The notes under the pieces: model-generated
Databases searched by the model: none
Told to the model about the DNA's origin: nothing
The model's input: only the letters and a program-made list of their open reading frames with translations
Shown here: positions 35,735 to 44,828 of the stretch, piece after piece
How positions within the stretch are numbered: position 1 is the first letter of the stretch
Layout of the letters: each line of letters begins with the position of its first letter
Translations under genes and position numbers: made by a program
Assembly (NCBI RefSeq): GCF_027925525.1
Contig: NZ_BSDJ01000016.1
Location: 62,001-126,000, forward strand
DNA from: Paenibacillus tyrphae
Lineage (GTDB): Bacteria; Bacillota; Bacilli; Paenibacillales; NBRC-103111
Direction: 5' to 3'
Length of the DNA stretch: 64,000 nt

Positions 35735-36250
35735 TTACCAACCTTGCAGGCCGCCGACGAAGGACACATCGCAAGTACCGAGACCGTAAGCAGTGTTAAG
35801 TGCGCGGGCGACGTCTGCGAGGTGCTCCAACTTGATGACGAAAGACATCTTGATCTCGGACGTGCTGACAAGCTTGATCGACACGCCCTGCGATGAGATC
35901 ACCTCGAAAATTTTGGCGGCTACACCCGAAGTACTTAAAATGCCTACACCGACGATGGATACTTTCACGAGCTCTATCTCGTGCGTCGCTTGGCGGTATC
36001 CAAGGTCGGCCTGGATGCTGTCGATGACGGTGAGCGCTTTGTCGAAGTCGATCAGCGCCGTCGTGAATGAAAAGTCGGCTACTCCGTCAAAAACCATGCC
36101 CTTCGTGATGATGTCCACATTGATCTGTTCCTTTGCCAGTGCGGTGAACACCTTCGCCAATTGATCCGGCTTCTCTGGCACTCCTAGAATGTTGATTTTT
36201 GCGATGTTCTTATCATAAACGATGCCTTGAACGACAATGCCTTGTTCCAT
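35735..36250 (-). CDS. lysC: Aspartokinase regulatory (ACT) subunit without a kinase domain
   Basis: The 171 residues from this start form two ACT domains: VYDKNIAKINILGVPEKPDQ, then VSIVGVGILSTSGVAAKIFE and VSTSEIKMSFV. This equals the beta subunit of Bacillus-type aspartokinase, which is normally translated from an internal start within lysC. GGAGGAGG lies 8 nt before this ATG, just like such an internal site. Twelve further codons are open upstream to 36286, but no kinase domain exists in the window. It is either a relic or a free regulatory subunit. Confidence 0.7.
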   Translation of the reverse strand: MEQGIVVQGIVYDKNIAKINILGVPEKPDQLAKVFTALAKEQINVDIITKGMVFDGVADFSFTTALIDFDKALTVIDSIQADLGYRQATHEIELVKVSIVGVGILSTSGVAAKIFEVISSQGVSIKLVSTSEIKMSFVIKLEHLADVARALNTAYGLGTCDVSFVGGLQGW

Positions 36251-36405
36251 GACCGCTTCCTCCTCCACTTCGTCTAATAATTCCACTCAGTTATTGCTCT
36301 AGATTCTGTTTACAGAGCATAGGGTCCTCATTTTTTTGCCCATCTTTCTTTAGATATCAAGGGAAAGTTGCATGCTCAGCCCACTGAAAACATTACGGGT
36401 CTTCC

Positions 36406-36603
36406 TCTCAACAGGGCGGAAGTAGACACTATCGGGAAATTGACTTGTGGAAAGATGTAACGGAGGAGCAATGGAATAATATCTTAATTTTTGCTTCTAT
36501 GCCAGCTGCTGTGACTGTACGACAATTAGTATCCAAGTGTATATTTTGGATTGCATTCGCATCTTTCATTGTTTTGCCAGTCATGATAAAGATGCTTGAC
36601 TGA
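36406..36603 (+). pseudogene. KamA N-terminus joined to an AEC-transporter tail (chimeric remnant)
   Basis: One open frame reads RHYREIDLWKDVTEEQWN, a match to the start of lysine 2,3-aminomutase KamA. It then passes straight into NILIFASMPAAVTVRQLVSK and a hydrophobic tail to TGA at 36601-36603. FASMPAAV resembles the conserved end of auxin-efflux-carrier family transporters. No start codon with an SD precedes it. The join looks like a deletion scar between two former neighbours. Confidence 0.6.
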
Positions 36604-36727
36604 ACCTTTTCCCTTTTTCATTATAAGCTTGTTTTGTGGTGATGGTTATGGTATAAATGAATAAAATGATAAAATAACTTCATCAAATATAAAAATTGAA
36701 GTTGTAGCTTCAATATAACCGAGGGAG

Positions 36728-37876
36728 GTGTTAATCACGAGTTCTTTAGTATCGAATAATTACTTCGATCAGCAGCGAGAGTATATTATTCAAACCTATC
36801 GCGATTTGCATGATTTGGCAGAGCCCAGTTGGCAAGAAGAGAAAACATCGCGCTACTTGCAAGAACGCTTGCAACAGGCTGGTTTTACGGTTCTGACATT
36901 TGCGGGGCACTACGGTCTTGTAGCGGAGATTCAAGGGGAAACAACGGATGTCGTAGCTCTTCGTGCTGATATGGATGCATTGGTACAAGAGGTTGATGGG
37001 ATAGTGAAAGCCAACCATTCTTGTGGTCATGATGCTCACAGCACAATGGTCTTACACACCGCAATGGCTCTCAAAGACTGTCAAATTCGTCCTCATAAAA
37101 CGATTCGCTTTATATTTCAGCCCGCAGAGGAAAAAGGAGAGGGAGCGCTACAAATGATCCGCGACGGCGCCATGGATGGAGTAACGATGCTCTTAGGGGT
37201 GCATTTGCGCCCAAGCATGGAAGTGCCGTATGGCAAAGCCGCTCCCGTTATTGTGCATGGGGCGTCTACGTCCATTCGGGGAGTGATATTGGGTCTGCAA
37301 GCCCACGCTGCTCGTCCGGAAAATGGTAAAAATCCTCTTGAAGCAGCAGCCTTGATCATTCAAGCATTACAGGGAATTCGCCTGCAAGCACGGTGCCCGT
37401 TTTCTGTGAAAATCACGCAATTGCAAGGAGGCGGTGAAACCTCCAATGTCATACCGGAGAGAGCTGAATTTACGCTCGATCTGAGAGCCCAGACCAATGA
37501 GGGAATGGTCGAGTTAAAAGAAAAAACCGCTCATGTTCTTCACACGGTTGCCACATTAACGGGTACTAACGTGGAGTGGAAGTATGACGGCTACGTACCT
37601 GCAGCAACAGTAAATGAGCAGATGGTAAATCTCGCGAAAAAAGCTATCAGCAAAGTGCTTGGGCCTGAAAATATGGCGGATCAATGCATGACGCAGGGAG
37701 GGGAGGATTTCCATTTCTACCCTCTGGAAAAGAACGGTCTAGTATCGACGATGATTGGACTCGGCTGCGATTTAAAGCCCGGCCTGCACCATCCCCACAT
37801 GTCGTTTGTATTGGATGCTTTGGTGTACGGCACACAAATTTTATCAAGTGCAGTGTTGGAAGCTGCCCAAGCATAA
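36728..37876 (+). CDS. M20-family amidohydrolase (N-acyl-amino acid deacylase type)
   Basis: This 382-residue cytoplasmic metal-dependent amidohydrolase has HSCGHDAHSTM as the metal site, FQPAEEKGEGA with the catalytic Glu, and TQGGEDFHFY near the end. The family removes acyl groups from N-acyl-amino acids; beside the racemase and GNAT genes an L-specific desuccinylase role is likely. The start is odd: the first GTG (36728) lies inside the SD sequence GGGAGGTG. Real initiation may use a rare codon (ATC 36734) just downstream. Confidence 0.88.
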   Translation: MLITSSLVSNNYFDQQREYIIQTYRDLHDLAEPSWQEEKTSRYLQERLQQAGFTVLTFAGHYGLVAEIQGETTDVVALRADMDALVQEVDGIVKANHSCGHDAHSTMVLHTAMALKDCQIRPHKTIRFIFQPAEEKGEGALQMIRDGAMDGVTMLLGVHLRPSMEVPYGKAAPVIVHGASTSIRGVILGLQAHAARPENGKNPLEAAALIIQALQGIRLQARCPFSVKITQLQGGGETSNVIPERAEFTLDLRAQTNEGMVELKEKTAHVLHTVATLTGTNVEWKYDGYVPAATVNEQMVNLAKKAISKVLGPENMADQCMTQGGEDFHFYPLEKNGLVSTMIGLGCDLKPGLHHPHMSFVLDALVYGTQILSSAVLEAAQA

Positions 37877-37908
37877 ACTTTAACTTACAGGAGCTGTTAA
37901 TAGAGAAT

Positions 37909-38757
37909 ATGTCGTTTGAACAACTGGTCAAAGAAAGGTTTAACGAATTATCACCGGGTCAGAAGAAAGTAGCTGAGTACTTGGTTCAACAACCAGAGGA
38001 AGCTGTATTTAGCAAAGCTGCTCAGATCGGGCGTAAAGTGGAAGTAAGCGAAACAACTGTCATTCGGTTATCGTATGCGCTCGGTTTTAGCGGATTCACA
38101 GATATGCAGGAAAAAATCCAACGACAATTATTTGTAAACAATCATCAGTCTCCTATATTATCCGACATTAACAGTTCGGTACACTTTGAACAGGCAGACA
38201 GAGAGATCAGTCCATACGCTGAGGTTATCGAAAATGAGATCTTGTATTTAAGACAGATGATTGAGCAATTAAAGACAGAAGAAATGGATAAAGTAATTGA
38301 CCGTTTGATCAACGCTGATCAAATCCTGATCGCCGGGTTTGGTTCGTCTTATGCTCCGGCCTATTGGTTTTCTTACACGCTTGGCATGCTTCGGGAAAAC
38401 GTCACGGTTTGTCATCAGACGGGGGAATTTTATCAGAAGGTATGCAACCTCACAGAGAAATCCGTGGTCCTTGTCCTGTCTTTCCCGCGTTATAGCAAGG
38501 ATGCCTTGCGCGTCGCTGTATGCGCAAAGGAACAAGGTATCCCATTGATTTCCGTGACTGACCGCATACTTTCGCCTGTAGGGCGTATTTCCGATATCAC
38601 GCTGCCAACAAATGTGGATCCCAACTCCATTGCCACCGTCTTCAGTTTTCTTTTTCTGATTATTGAGGGGATCAATCACAAAGACAAAGCGAGAATACAA
38701 ACGAGACAGCAAAAATTGGAGCAAATGTACTCAAGCTATGAAGTTTTTATCGAATAA
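37909..38757 (+). CDS. MurR/RpiR-family transcriptional regulator
   Basis: The 282 residues comprise an N-terminal RpiR helix-turn-helix (LSPGQKKVAEYLVQQPEEAV, then SETTVIRLSYALGFSGFTDM) and a C-terminal SIS domain (about 125-260) with ILIAGFGSSYAPAYWFSY. SIS domains bind phosphosugars, and MurR relatives sense MurNAc-6-phosphate. This would connect the cluster with cell-wall recycling, but the ligand is a guess. The frame is open from 37684, which overlaps the M20 gene; ATG 37909 with CAGGAG upstream is the sensible start. Confidence 0.88.
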   Translation: MSFEQLVKERFNELSPGQKKVAEYLVQQPEEAVFSKAAQIGRKVEVSETTVIRLSYALGFSGFTDMQEKIQRQLFVNNHQSPILSDINSSVHFEQADREISPYAEVIENEILYLRQMIEQLKTEEMDKVIDRLINADQILIAGFGSSYAPAYWFSYTLGMLRENVTVCHQTGEFYQKVCNLTEKSVVLVLSFPRYSKDALRVAVCAKEQGIPLISVTDRILSPVGRISDITLPTNVDPNSIATVFSFLFLIIEGINHKDKARIQTRQQKLEQMYSSYEVFIE

Positions 38758-38799
38758 CTCATTTCTATTTTTGTCAAAATGTCAAGAAAGGGGATTGAC

Positions 38800-39663
38800 A
38801 TGTTGGGGAATATTAAGTTGGAGCCGCACATTTCTGTACGACTTTTACATTCCGTCGAGGAATTGACCTTGGTGCAGGAATTGGAGGGAATGGTCTGGGA
38901 AGCAGATCATCCCCTTCCGATTCATCAAACCATAACGGCAGTAAAAAATGGAGGAATAGTGCTCGGAGCCTATGACGAGGATAAGCTCGTCGGATTTCAG
39001 TACAGTTTTGCTGGATTCGACGGAAAGAAAGCCTATCTATGCTCACACGCGCTTGGCATACATACTGACTATCGAAAATGCGGGATTGGGGAGATGCTGA
39101 AACGTGCACAGCGAGATGAAGCTATAAAAAAAGGCTATGACCTGATTACCTGGACGTATGACCCGCTGGAAACTGTCAACGCGAATCTAAACATTAAGAA
39201 GCTAGGGGCCATATGCTCTCAATACATCGAGAACTGTTACGGAGAAATGCCGGATAGCCTCAATGCAGGAATTCCATCTGACCGGTTGCTCGCGGAGTGG
39301 TGGATTATTAGCGATCATGTCGCTGAAACCTTAGGACATAATGGCGGAGCACAGGTTACCGTTACGGATTGCTCAACCGTAATTAAGGTGAACATCAATG
39401 ATCAAGGATATCCTGTTCCGGTGGAGACGATTACAAGCTTGACTACCAAAGACGTAAGACTTCTTGTACCGGTTCCTGCTTTCTATCAAAATATCAAGGG
39501 GCACGATTTATCGTTGGCATTATCGTGGCGAATGGCCACACGTTCTGTGTTCACTCATTATTTTCAACAAGGATGGCAAGTGGTTGGTTTTATTAAGAAT
39601 GAAGTAGCGGAGCACGAAAAAACCAGCAGCGTTCATTATTATGTGATGGAAAAGAACAAGTAA
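38800..39663 (+). CDS. GNAT-family acyltransferase linked to NSAR
   Basis: The 287 residues have an N-terminal GNAT fold (GIVLGAYDEDKLVGFQYSFA, HALGIHTDYRKCGIGEMLKR with the acyl-CoA loop) and a C-terminal extension of about 130 residues. GNATs of this layout sit beside N-succinylamino acid racemases in Bacilli, where one is a succinyl-CoA:D-amino acid N-succinyltransferase. The same role is inferred here. ATG 38800 is chosen because AGAAAGGGG precedes it. The next gene starts 21 nt after its stop. Confidence 0.87.
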   Translation: MLGNIKLEPHISVRLLHSVEELTLVQELEGMVWEADHPLPIHQTITAVKNGGIVLGAYDEDKLVGFQYSFAGFDGKKAYLCSHALGIHTDYRKCGIGEMLKRAQRDEAIKKGYDLITWTYDPLETVNANLNIKKLGAICSQYIENCYGEMPDSLNAGIPSDRLLAEWWIISDHVAETLGHNGGAQVTVTDCSTVIKVNINDQGYPVPVETITSLTTKDVRLLVPVPAFYQNIKGHDLSLALSWRMATRSVFTHYFQQGWQVVGFIKNEVAEHEKTSSVHYYVMEKNK

Positions 39664-39684
39664 AGATAGGTGGAGGAATTTGAC

Positions 39685-40794
39685 ATGGAGATCGAGCACA
39701 TTGTACTGCGACATTTGAAAATGAAATTGTTGCAACCGTTCACAACGAGTTTAGGCAAGGAACTAGATAAAGACTTTATACTGGTTGAGATCAAATCCAA
39801 ACAAGGGATATCCGGTTGGGCAGAGTCCGTAGCCAGTATTAACCCTCTGTATAAAGAAGAAACAGTAAAAACGAACTGGCATGTGATGGAGGATTTTTTA
39901 ATTCCGCTCTTGTTTCAGAAGGAAATCGAGCATCCGGATGAAGTGACGGAACGCTTCAAGCATATCCGGGGCAATTACATGGCCAAATCTGCCCTGGAAG
40001 GGGCGATGTGGGATCTATACGCCAAAGAACAGGGCATTTCACTTGCCAAAGCATTGGGAGGCATAAAGGAGAAAATCGATGTCGGTATAAGCATAGGAAT
40101 TCAGGATTCCGTTGGGCAATTGCTGCGGTTGGTAGATGAAAACGTAACGAAAGGCTATAAAAGGATCAAGGTGAAAATACAGCCTGGATGGGATGTCGAC
40201 GTCATCCGGGAAATCAGAAGACATTTTCCGGATATTCAGTTAATGGCTGATGCCAATAGTGCCTATACGCTGCAGGACTTGGAACACTTGGCTGCTCTGG
40301 ATGAGTTCAACTTGATGATGATTGAACAGCCAATTGCTCATGATGATATCATTGACCACGCAGTGCTGCAGGCGAGACTGAAAACACCTATTTGCCTGGA
40401 TGAGAGTATTCATTCTGTAGACGATGTGCGAAAAGCGATCCAACTGGGCAGCTGCAAGGTAATCAACATTAAAATCGGCAGAGTAGGGGGATTGACGGAA
40501 GCTAAAAAAATTCACGACTTGTGTGCAGAACATCAAATCCCGGTATGGTGCGGTGGCATGCTGGAGGCGGGAATAGGCAGAGCGCATAACATTGCGATCA
40601 CTACATTGCCCAACTTCATAATGCCAGGAGATACGGCAGCTTCCTCAAACTATTGGTCACAGGATATCATTGATCCGGAGGTAACCGTGGAAAGCGGCGT
40701 TATTACGGTGCCAACCACGCCTGGGATCGGCTATGAACCCAATCGCGAACGGATTGCAGAGCGCACGCTGTACAGCAAATATTATCGGGCTTAA
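39685..40794 (+). CDS. N-succinylamino acid racemase / o-succinylbenzoate synthase family
   Basis: The 369-residue enolase-superfamily protein has the catalytic lysines K162 and K164 in [11 protein letters not shown], metal ligands D189, E214 and D239 ([18 protein letters not shown]), and the second-base K263 in NIKIGRVGG. The family does OSB synthesis (menaquinone), N-acylamino acid racemisation, or both. No men genes are near, but GNAT and M20 partners are, so racemisation is the likely duty. ATG 39685 with GGTGGAGG is preferred over the upstream GTG 39670. Confidence 0.92.
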   Translation: MEIEHIVLRHLKMKLLQPFTTSLGKELDKDFILVEIKSKQGISGWAESVASINPLYKEETVKTNWHVMEDFLIPLLFQKEIEHPDEVTERFKHIRGNYMAKSALEGAMWDLYAKEQGISLAKALGGIKEKIDVGISIGIQDSVGQLLRLVDENVTKGYKRIKVKIQPGWDVDVIREIRRHFPDIQLMADANSAYTLQDLEHLAALDEFNLMMIEQPIAHDDIIDHAVLQARLKTPICLDESIHSVDDVRKAIQLGSCKVINIKIGRVGGLTEAKKIHDLCAEHQIPVWCGGMLEAGIGRAHNIAITTLPNFIMPGDTAASSNYWSQDIIDPEVTVESGVITVPTTPGIGYEPNRERIAERTLYSKYYRA

Positions 40795-41175
40795 GAGGGA
40801 CGATATCCAGTCGCTCACAGTACGAAGGAGGAAGTTATTATGTGACGGACTTATAAGTGAGTCTGTCAAGAATTTTGTGTAAGCTCTCAAAATTGATCTA
40901 GCAACTACGATGCCGCGGCTTGACATGGAGCCTCTGTGGGCATGATGATCGGCGATGCTTGCGATTCCCAAACAGGTCATCGCCAAGGCAGTTAGCCTAT
41001 CATGCCCACCCCTCCAAAGATTTGGCGAAAGAATGGCGATTTATCCTGCGCGATCAATTTCAACATGCTTTGGCAAACGGATATGTAGTCACCGGGTTAT
41101 TACGCAGCGAGGGCTCATTAATAGTTTAAAACAATGAAAAGGAAGAAACATCGAAAGCTAAGCGAGGGATAAGTC
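40795..41175. other. Intergenic region with possible gene remnants
   Basis: These 381 bases hold no convincing complete gene. A short open stretch at about 41005-41129 encodes AHPSKDLAKEWRFILRDQFQ, then HALANGYVVTGLLR, which looks like real protein but has no visible start or continuation and which I cannot assign. CGAGGG upstream of 41176 is the probable RBS for dsdA. No clear terminator was seen after the racemase gene. Confidence 0.4.
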
Positions 41176-42528
41176 ATGTACAACAACAATATTCTGGGGA
41201 AATCGTTGGAACGATGGATAGAGGAATTTCCTTTGATAACGCAATTGATTTCCACCGAGGAAGTATTTTGGAACAATCCACATTATCGACCATTTGAACA
41301 ATGTGCTGGTGAGCTTCCCTTGGAAGAAAAACATGTACAGGATGCGGAGCAGAGGCTACAACGGTTTGCTCCTTATCTGGCCAAAGCTTTTCCTGAAACA
41401 AGACAAATGAATGGGATCATTGAGTCTCCTCTCGTGCAAATTCCAGCTATGCAACAAGATGTGGAGGACAGGTACGGTCAAAAAATTCTTGGGCAATTAT
41501 GGCTCAAATGCGATAGTCATCTGCCCATTTCAGGATCTATAAAAGCAAGAGGCGGCATTTATGAAGTATTGAAGTATGCTGAGGATTTAGCCATCCATCA
41601 TAACATGCTTACCGTTGAAGAGGATTACTCTATCCTGGCTGACCAAGCTTTCAAGGATTTCTTTTCACAATATTCTATCGCCGTAGGATCAACAGGTAAT
41701 TTAGGGATGAGCATTGGAATTATTAGTGCCGAAATCGGGTTCCATGTAACTGTGCATATGTCTGCGGATGCAAAGCAGTGGAAAAAAGATTTGCTTAGAA
41801 AAAAAGGCGTGGTTGTCGTTGAATATGCATCGGATTACAGCAAGGCCGTAGAAGAAGGACGTAAACAATCGGAGCAAGACCCTACTTGTTATTTCATTGA
41901 TGATGAAAATTCCCAAGATTTATTTTTGGGGTATTCGGTAGCCGCCCCCCGATTAAAGAAACAACTGGAAGACAGGAAGGTCATTGTAGATGAAGACCAT
42001 CCGCTGTTTGTATATCTCCCATGTGGAGTAGGTGGGGGACCGGGCGGCGTAGCTTTTGGCTTAAAGTTGCTTTATAAGGATCAAGTACATTGCTTTTTCG
42101 GTGAGCCTACCCATTCACCATGTATGCTGCTTGGTTTAATGACGGGTATGCACAATAAAATTTCTGTACAAGATTTTGGGATAGACAACATCACAATTGC
42201 TGACGGACTAGCAGTGGGAAGGCCGTCCGGTTTTGTTGGAAAAACCGTCGAAGGTTTATTGAGTGGAATTTATACAGTGAGTGACGATCAGTTGGTTGAA
42301 CTGTTACGTGCGCTAGTCGATACGGAAAACATTCACCTAGAGCCTTCGGCATTGGCGGGTGCTTATGGCGCCATTCAATTATTCAAGAGCGAAGCCGGGC
42401 ACAATTATGTGGAAAAGCATGACTTGCGAAAAAAACTAATGAATGCCACACACATCATTTGGGCAACCGGAGGTAGTATGGTTCCTGAAGATATCATGGC
42501 ATCCTACTATTCCATGGCCAAATCGTGA
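41176..42528 (+). CDS. dsdA: D-serine ammonia-lyase
   Basis: This 450-residue fold-type II PLP enzyme converts D-serine (and D-threonine) to pyruvate (or 2-oxobutyrate) and ammonia. The PLP lysine is K123 in [12 protein letters not shown], and the phosphate-binding glycine loop is [26 protein letters not shown] and [15 protein letters not shown] match DsdA closely. The length is normal. It ends the D-amino-acid cluster, and no dsdC-type LysR regulator is adjacent. Confidence 0.94.
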   Translation: MYNNNILGKSLERWIEEFPLITQLISTEEVFWNNPHYRPFEQCAGELPLEEKHVQDAEQRLQRFAPYLAKAFPETRQMNGIIESPLVQIPAMQQDVEDRYGQKILGQLWLKCDSHLPISGSIKARGGIYEVLKYAEDLAIHHNMLTVEEDYSILADQAFKDFFSQYSIAVGSTGNLGMSIGIISAEIGFHVTVHMSADAKQWKKDLLRKKGVVVVEYASDYSKAVEEGRKQSEQDPTCYFIDDENSQDLFLGYSVAAPRLKKQLEDRKVIVDEDHPLFVYLPCGVGGGPGGVAFGLKLLYKDQVHCFFGEPTHSPCMLLGLMTGMHNKISVQDFGIDNITIADGLAVGRPSGFVGKTVEGLLSGIYTVSDDQLVELLRALVDTENIHLEPSALAGAYGAIQLFKSEAGHNYVEKHDLRKKLMNATHIIWATGGSMVPEDIMASYYSMAKS

Positions 42529-42705
42529 GTGTCAATATTTTATTGAGCTATTCTGTGCAATACATGACCAAGTAAGTTTTGTAAATAACAATTACTAACG
42601 TTTATTCTGTTTACTGTAATCCAGCTTGCATTTTTATCGATATATTGTTTCTGAGCTTGGCCACACATGAATGTCAGCAATCGAAATAGTTCATTGAGAT
42701 TCAGA

Positions 42706-43334
42706 TCAAATAAAGGACTTTGTAAGTCTGAAGGGGGGGATTTTTCTAAAGACTACGGATGAAATGTGGTTTGATAGATCGATAACATTTTGCTGGGGTG
42801 TTTCAGTAACAACCTTTTTAAAATCAAACCCGCACTTACAAAAGTCAATTATATTCCTGCCCTGCCAAGATATCGTTTTTTTGCAAGAAGGGCAACTTCT
42901 ATTAGAGAAATTAAATGTCTTTCGCAAGCAGTATAAAAGGCAAGTTCCCAGACTTTTCTGCTATACATAGGACTTTCACTTAAGCACATTGGACAGACTT
43001 TTGATTTAAGATTATGTATAGCATTCTCAGGTATAGTCTCATTTCCGTAAATTACAAACCTACCTTCTGATTCACAAAACGTTAAATTCCGTAAAGAGTC
43101 GCTAGAATAATTGCACAAAATACTTAGTCTTTCAAGGCTTTGAGTGGCCCTCAATATCGTTGTACAAGCTATTCTGCTTAAATATCCCGGCATTGTTAAT
43201 CCAGAAAGTTGGAACATGGGAAGTGGATTCTCGAAATGATTAGCGGATGCCAGTCGAAAAATGTAACCCGAGAGGCTTTCATCGAAAAAGGGAATAGGTC
43301 GTTTTGGAAGAATCAATATTGTAACTCCATTCAA
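42706..43334 (-). pseudogene. TniQ-family protein, frameshifted and truncated
   Basis: The upstream part reads ILPKRPIPFFDESLSGYIFR, then LASANHFENPLP, and reaches VCPMCLSESPMYSRKVWELA with ACERHL, the TniQ N-terminal domain and first zinc-like cysteines. The frame then slips near 42890-42910 and resumes as RSCPSCKKTISWQGRNII, then CKCGFDFKK. TniQ proteins help choose target sites for Tn7-like and related transposons. No transposase or ATPase partner is present. The protein is also shorter than usual. Confidence 0.75.
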
Positions 43335-43557
43335 TTAGAAAACGTAATAAAATAACTTTAATTCAAATTATCATTTTTTCATTATTAACATAAATATCCA
43401 TAATTATAACTCAGGCTAAAGGAACAAAAATTGGAGTACAGCCTACTGGATGATCTTCCATTAATACTTTTATCAGCCTAAACGTAAAATACTCCCCATC
43501 TTTCAATAGCCTTAAGCTCATAAGAAAATAAGGCATCCTAAATGAGGAGGTTGCCTC

Positions 43558-44100
43558 ATGACAAAAAGAGATCAACGTCAAAACGGATGGGCGAAACGCA
43601 TTGAAGCTTATAAGGCCAGCGGACTCACTATGGTAACATGGTGCAGTACCAATCAAGTCAATTTGGAACAATTGAAATATTGGACACGGAAACTCAAAAA
43701 AATCGCCTCGTCAGACATCGTTTCTTCGGCCCGCTTTATTCCGGTTACCGTCACGGAGCTCGCCGCTCCTCTTGCCTCTTCTTCGCTTGTTATTCATGTC
43801 GGGCCTGCCAGCATCGCCCTCCAAAAAGGATTTGACCGGCAGTTGCTACGTGAAGTGGTAGAAGCCTTAACCTCATCATGCTTACGTTTTCAAACGCACA
43901 CCCTGTCTATCTGGCATTCGGCGCCACGGACTTGCGTAAATCAATCGATGAGACTCGCTGCGCTCGTCCAAGAAGATTATGGCCTGAATCCATTCTCTCC
44001 GAGCTTGTTCGTGTTTTGCAATCGCGAGCGTAACAAGCTCAAGCTACTCTTTTGGGAGGTCAACGGCTTCTGGCTTTTTTACCGTCGTCTTAAATTTTGA
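43558..44100 (+). pseudogene. IS66-family accessory genes (tnpA-tnpB) fused by a frameshift
   Basis: Residues 1-110 (TKRDQRQNGWAKRIEAYKAS, LKYWTRKLKKI) are the small IS66 orfA product with its HTH. The second gene starts as MLTFSNAHPVYLAFGATDLR at 43878, but an extra base in the KSID(G) codon region near 43950 shifts it. It reappears in the orfA frame as LAALVQEDYGLNPFSPSLFV and ends at LLFWEVNGFWLFYRRLKF. The orfC DDE transposase is missing. GAGGAGG precedes the start. Confidence 0.8.
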
Positions 44101-44796
44101 AGGTCGACGATTCTCAATCCCATATAGCCCGTTAAATCAGGCTTCTCAGTCTAAAACTTTATCTTCACTGGTCACTAATAACTACTTCAACTATTCGCCA
44201 GTTAGTTTAGCGGCCGGGGGCGAAAAATTAAACAAATTTAATATATTTAAACGACTTTATTATGAATTAAGCAACTTAATAACAGCTCGCATCTATCTTA
44301 CGTGCGCGCGTAACTTTCAGCTGCGTAAATGATTTCATGAATCCCGTCGCTTTTCTAGGTGTGCGGGATTTGTTTTGCTTTACAAATTAGCCATGAAATA
44401 GATAATTAAAATGACAAAACAAATTACAATTCACATTTTTTTTGTGAGTTGTAATTAAAAATGTCGCTGATTTGAAGATAATCAAATACCTACTGTGATT
44501 AAAATTAAAAAAGTGAACAACAAAGGGGATTTGCGTTCCCGTGGCTGTTTGGAAAAAAGAAGGCAAGGATGATATTTAATTTTGTCGGGAAACGCGTAAG
44601 ACGGTAAGAACATATATGGTTAACCGTAATTGATATATGTTATCAATTACGAAAAACATACATACTATGCTTGAGATGTATAAACGACCCTCATCTTGGA
44701 TTCTTTGGCGCCGTAAAGAACAATCTTCTATTACAACGGGACGTTGATACCGGTCGTTCAAGGTTAATTGGGAGGGATACCTTATAAGTTGCTGTT
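44101..44796. other. Long intergenic region, no gene recognised
   Basis: This AT-rich stretch of about 700 bases has no ORF I would defend. A hairpin AATCCCG/CGGGATT (44340-44370) followed by TGTTTT could be a terminator for transcription out of the IS66 remnant. The rest shows only short AT-rich inverted motifs such as TAATTGATATATGTTATCAATTA (about 44627-44649), a near-palindrome. Confidence 0.45.
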
Positions 44797-44824
44797 AGCC
44801 CCCGGTTGCGCGGGGGCTTTTTTA
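44797..44824 (+). terminator. Strong terminator pointing toward the MFS gene
   Basis: AGCCCCC (44797-44803) and GGGGGCT (44812-44818) with a T run on the plus strand. No plus-strand gene was found just upstream; it would stop transcription from running antisense into the MFS gene. Confidence 0.8.
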
Positions 44825-44828
44825 TCTT

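Noticed and set aside
44101..44796. A small RNA gene ending at the 44797 terminator
   Set aside because: No convincing promoter or conserved structure could be identified upstream by eye.
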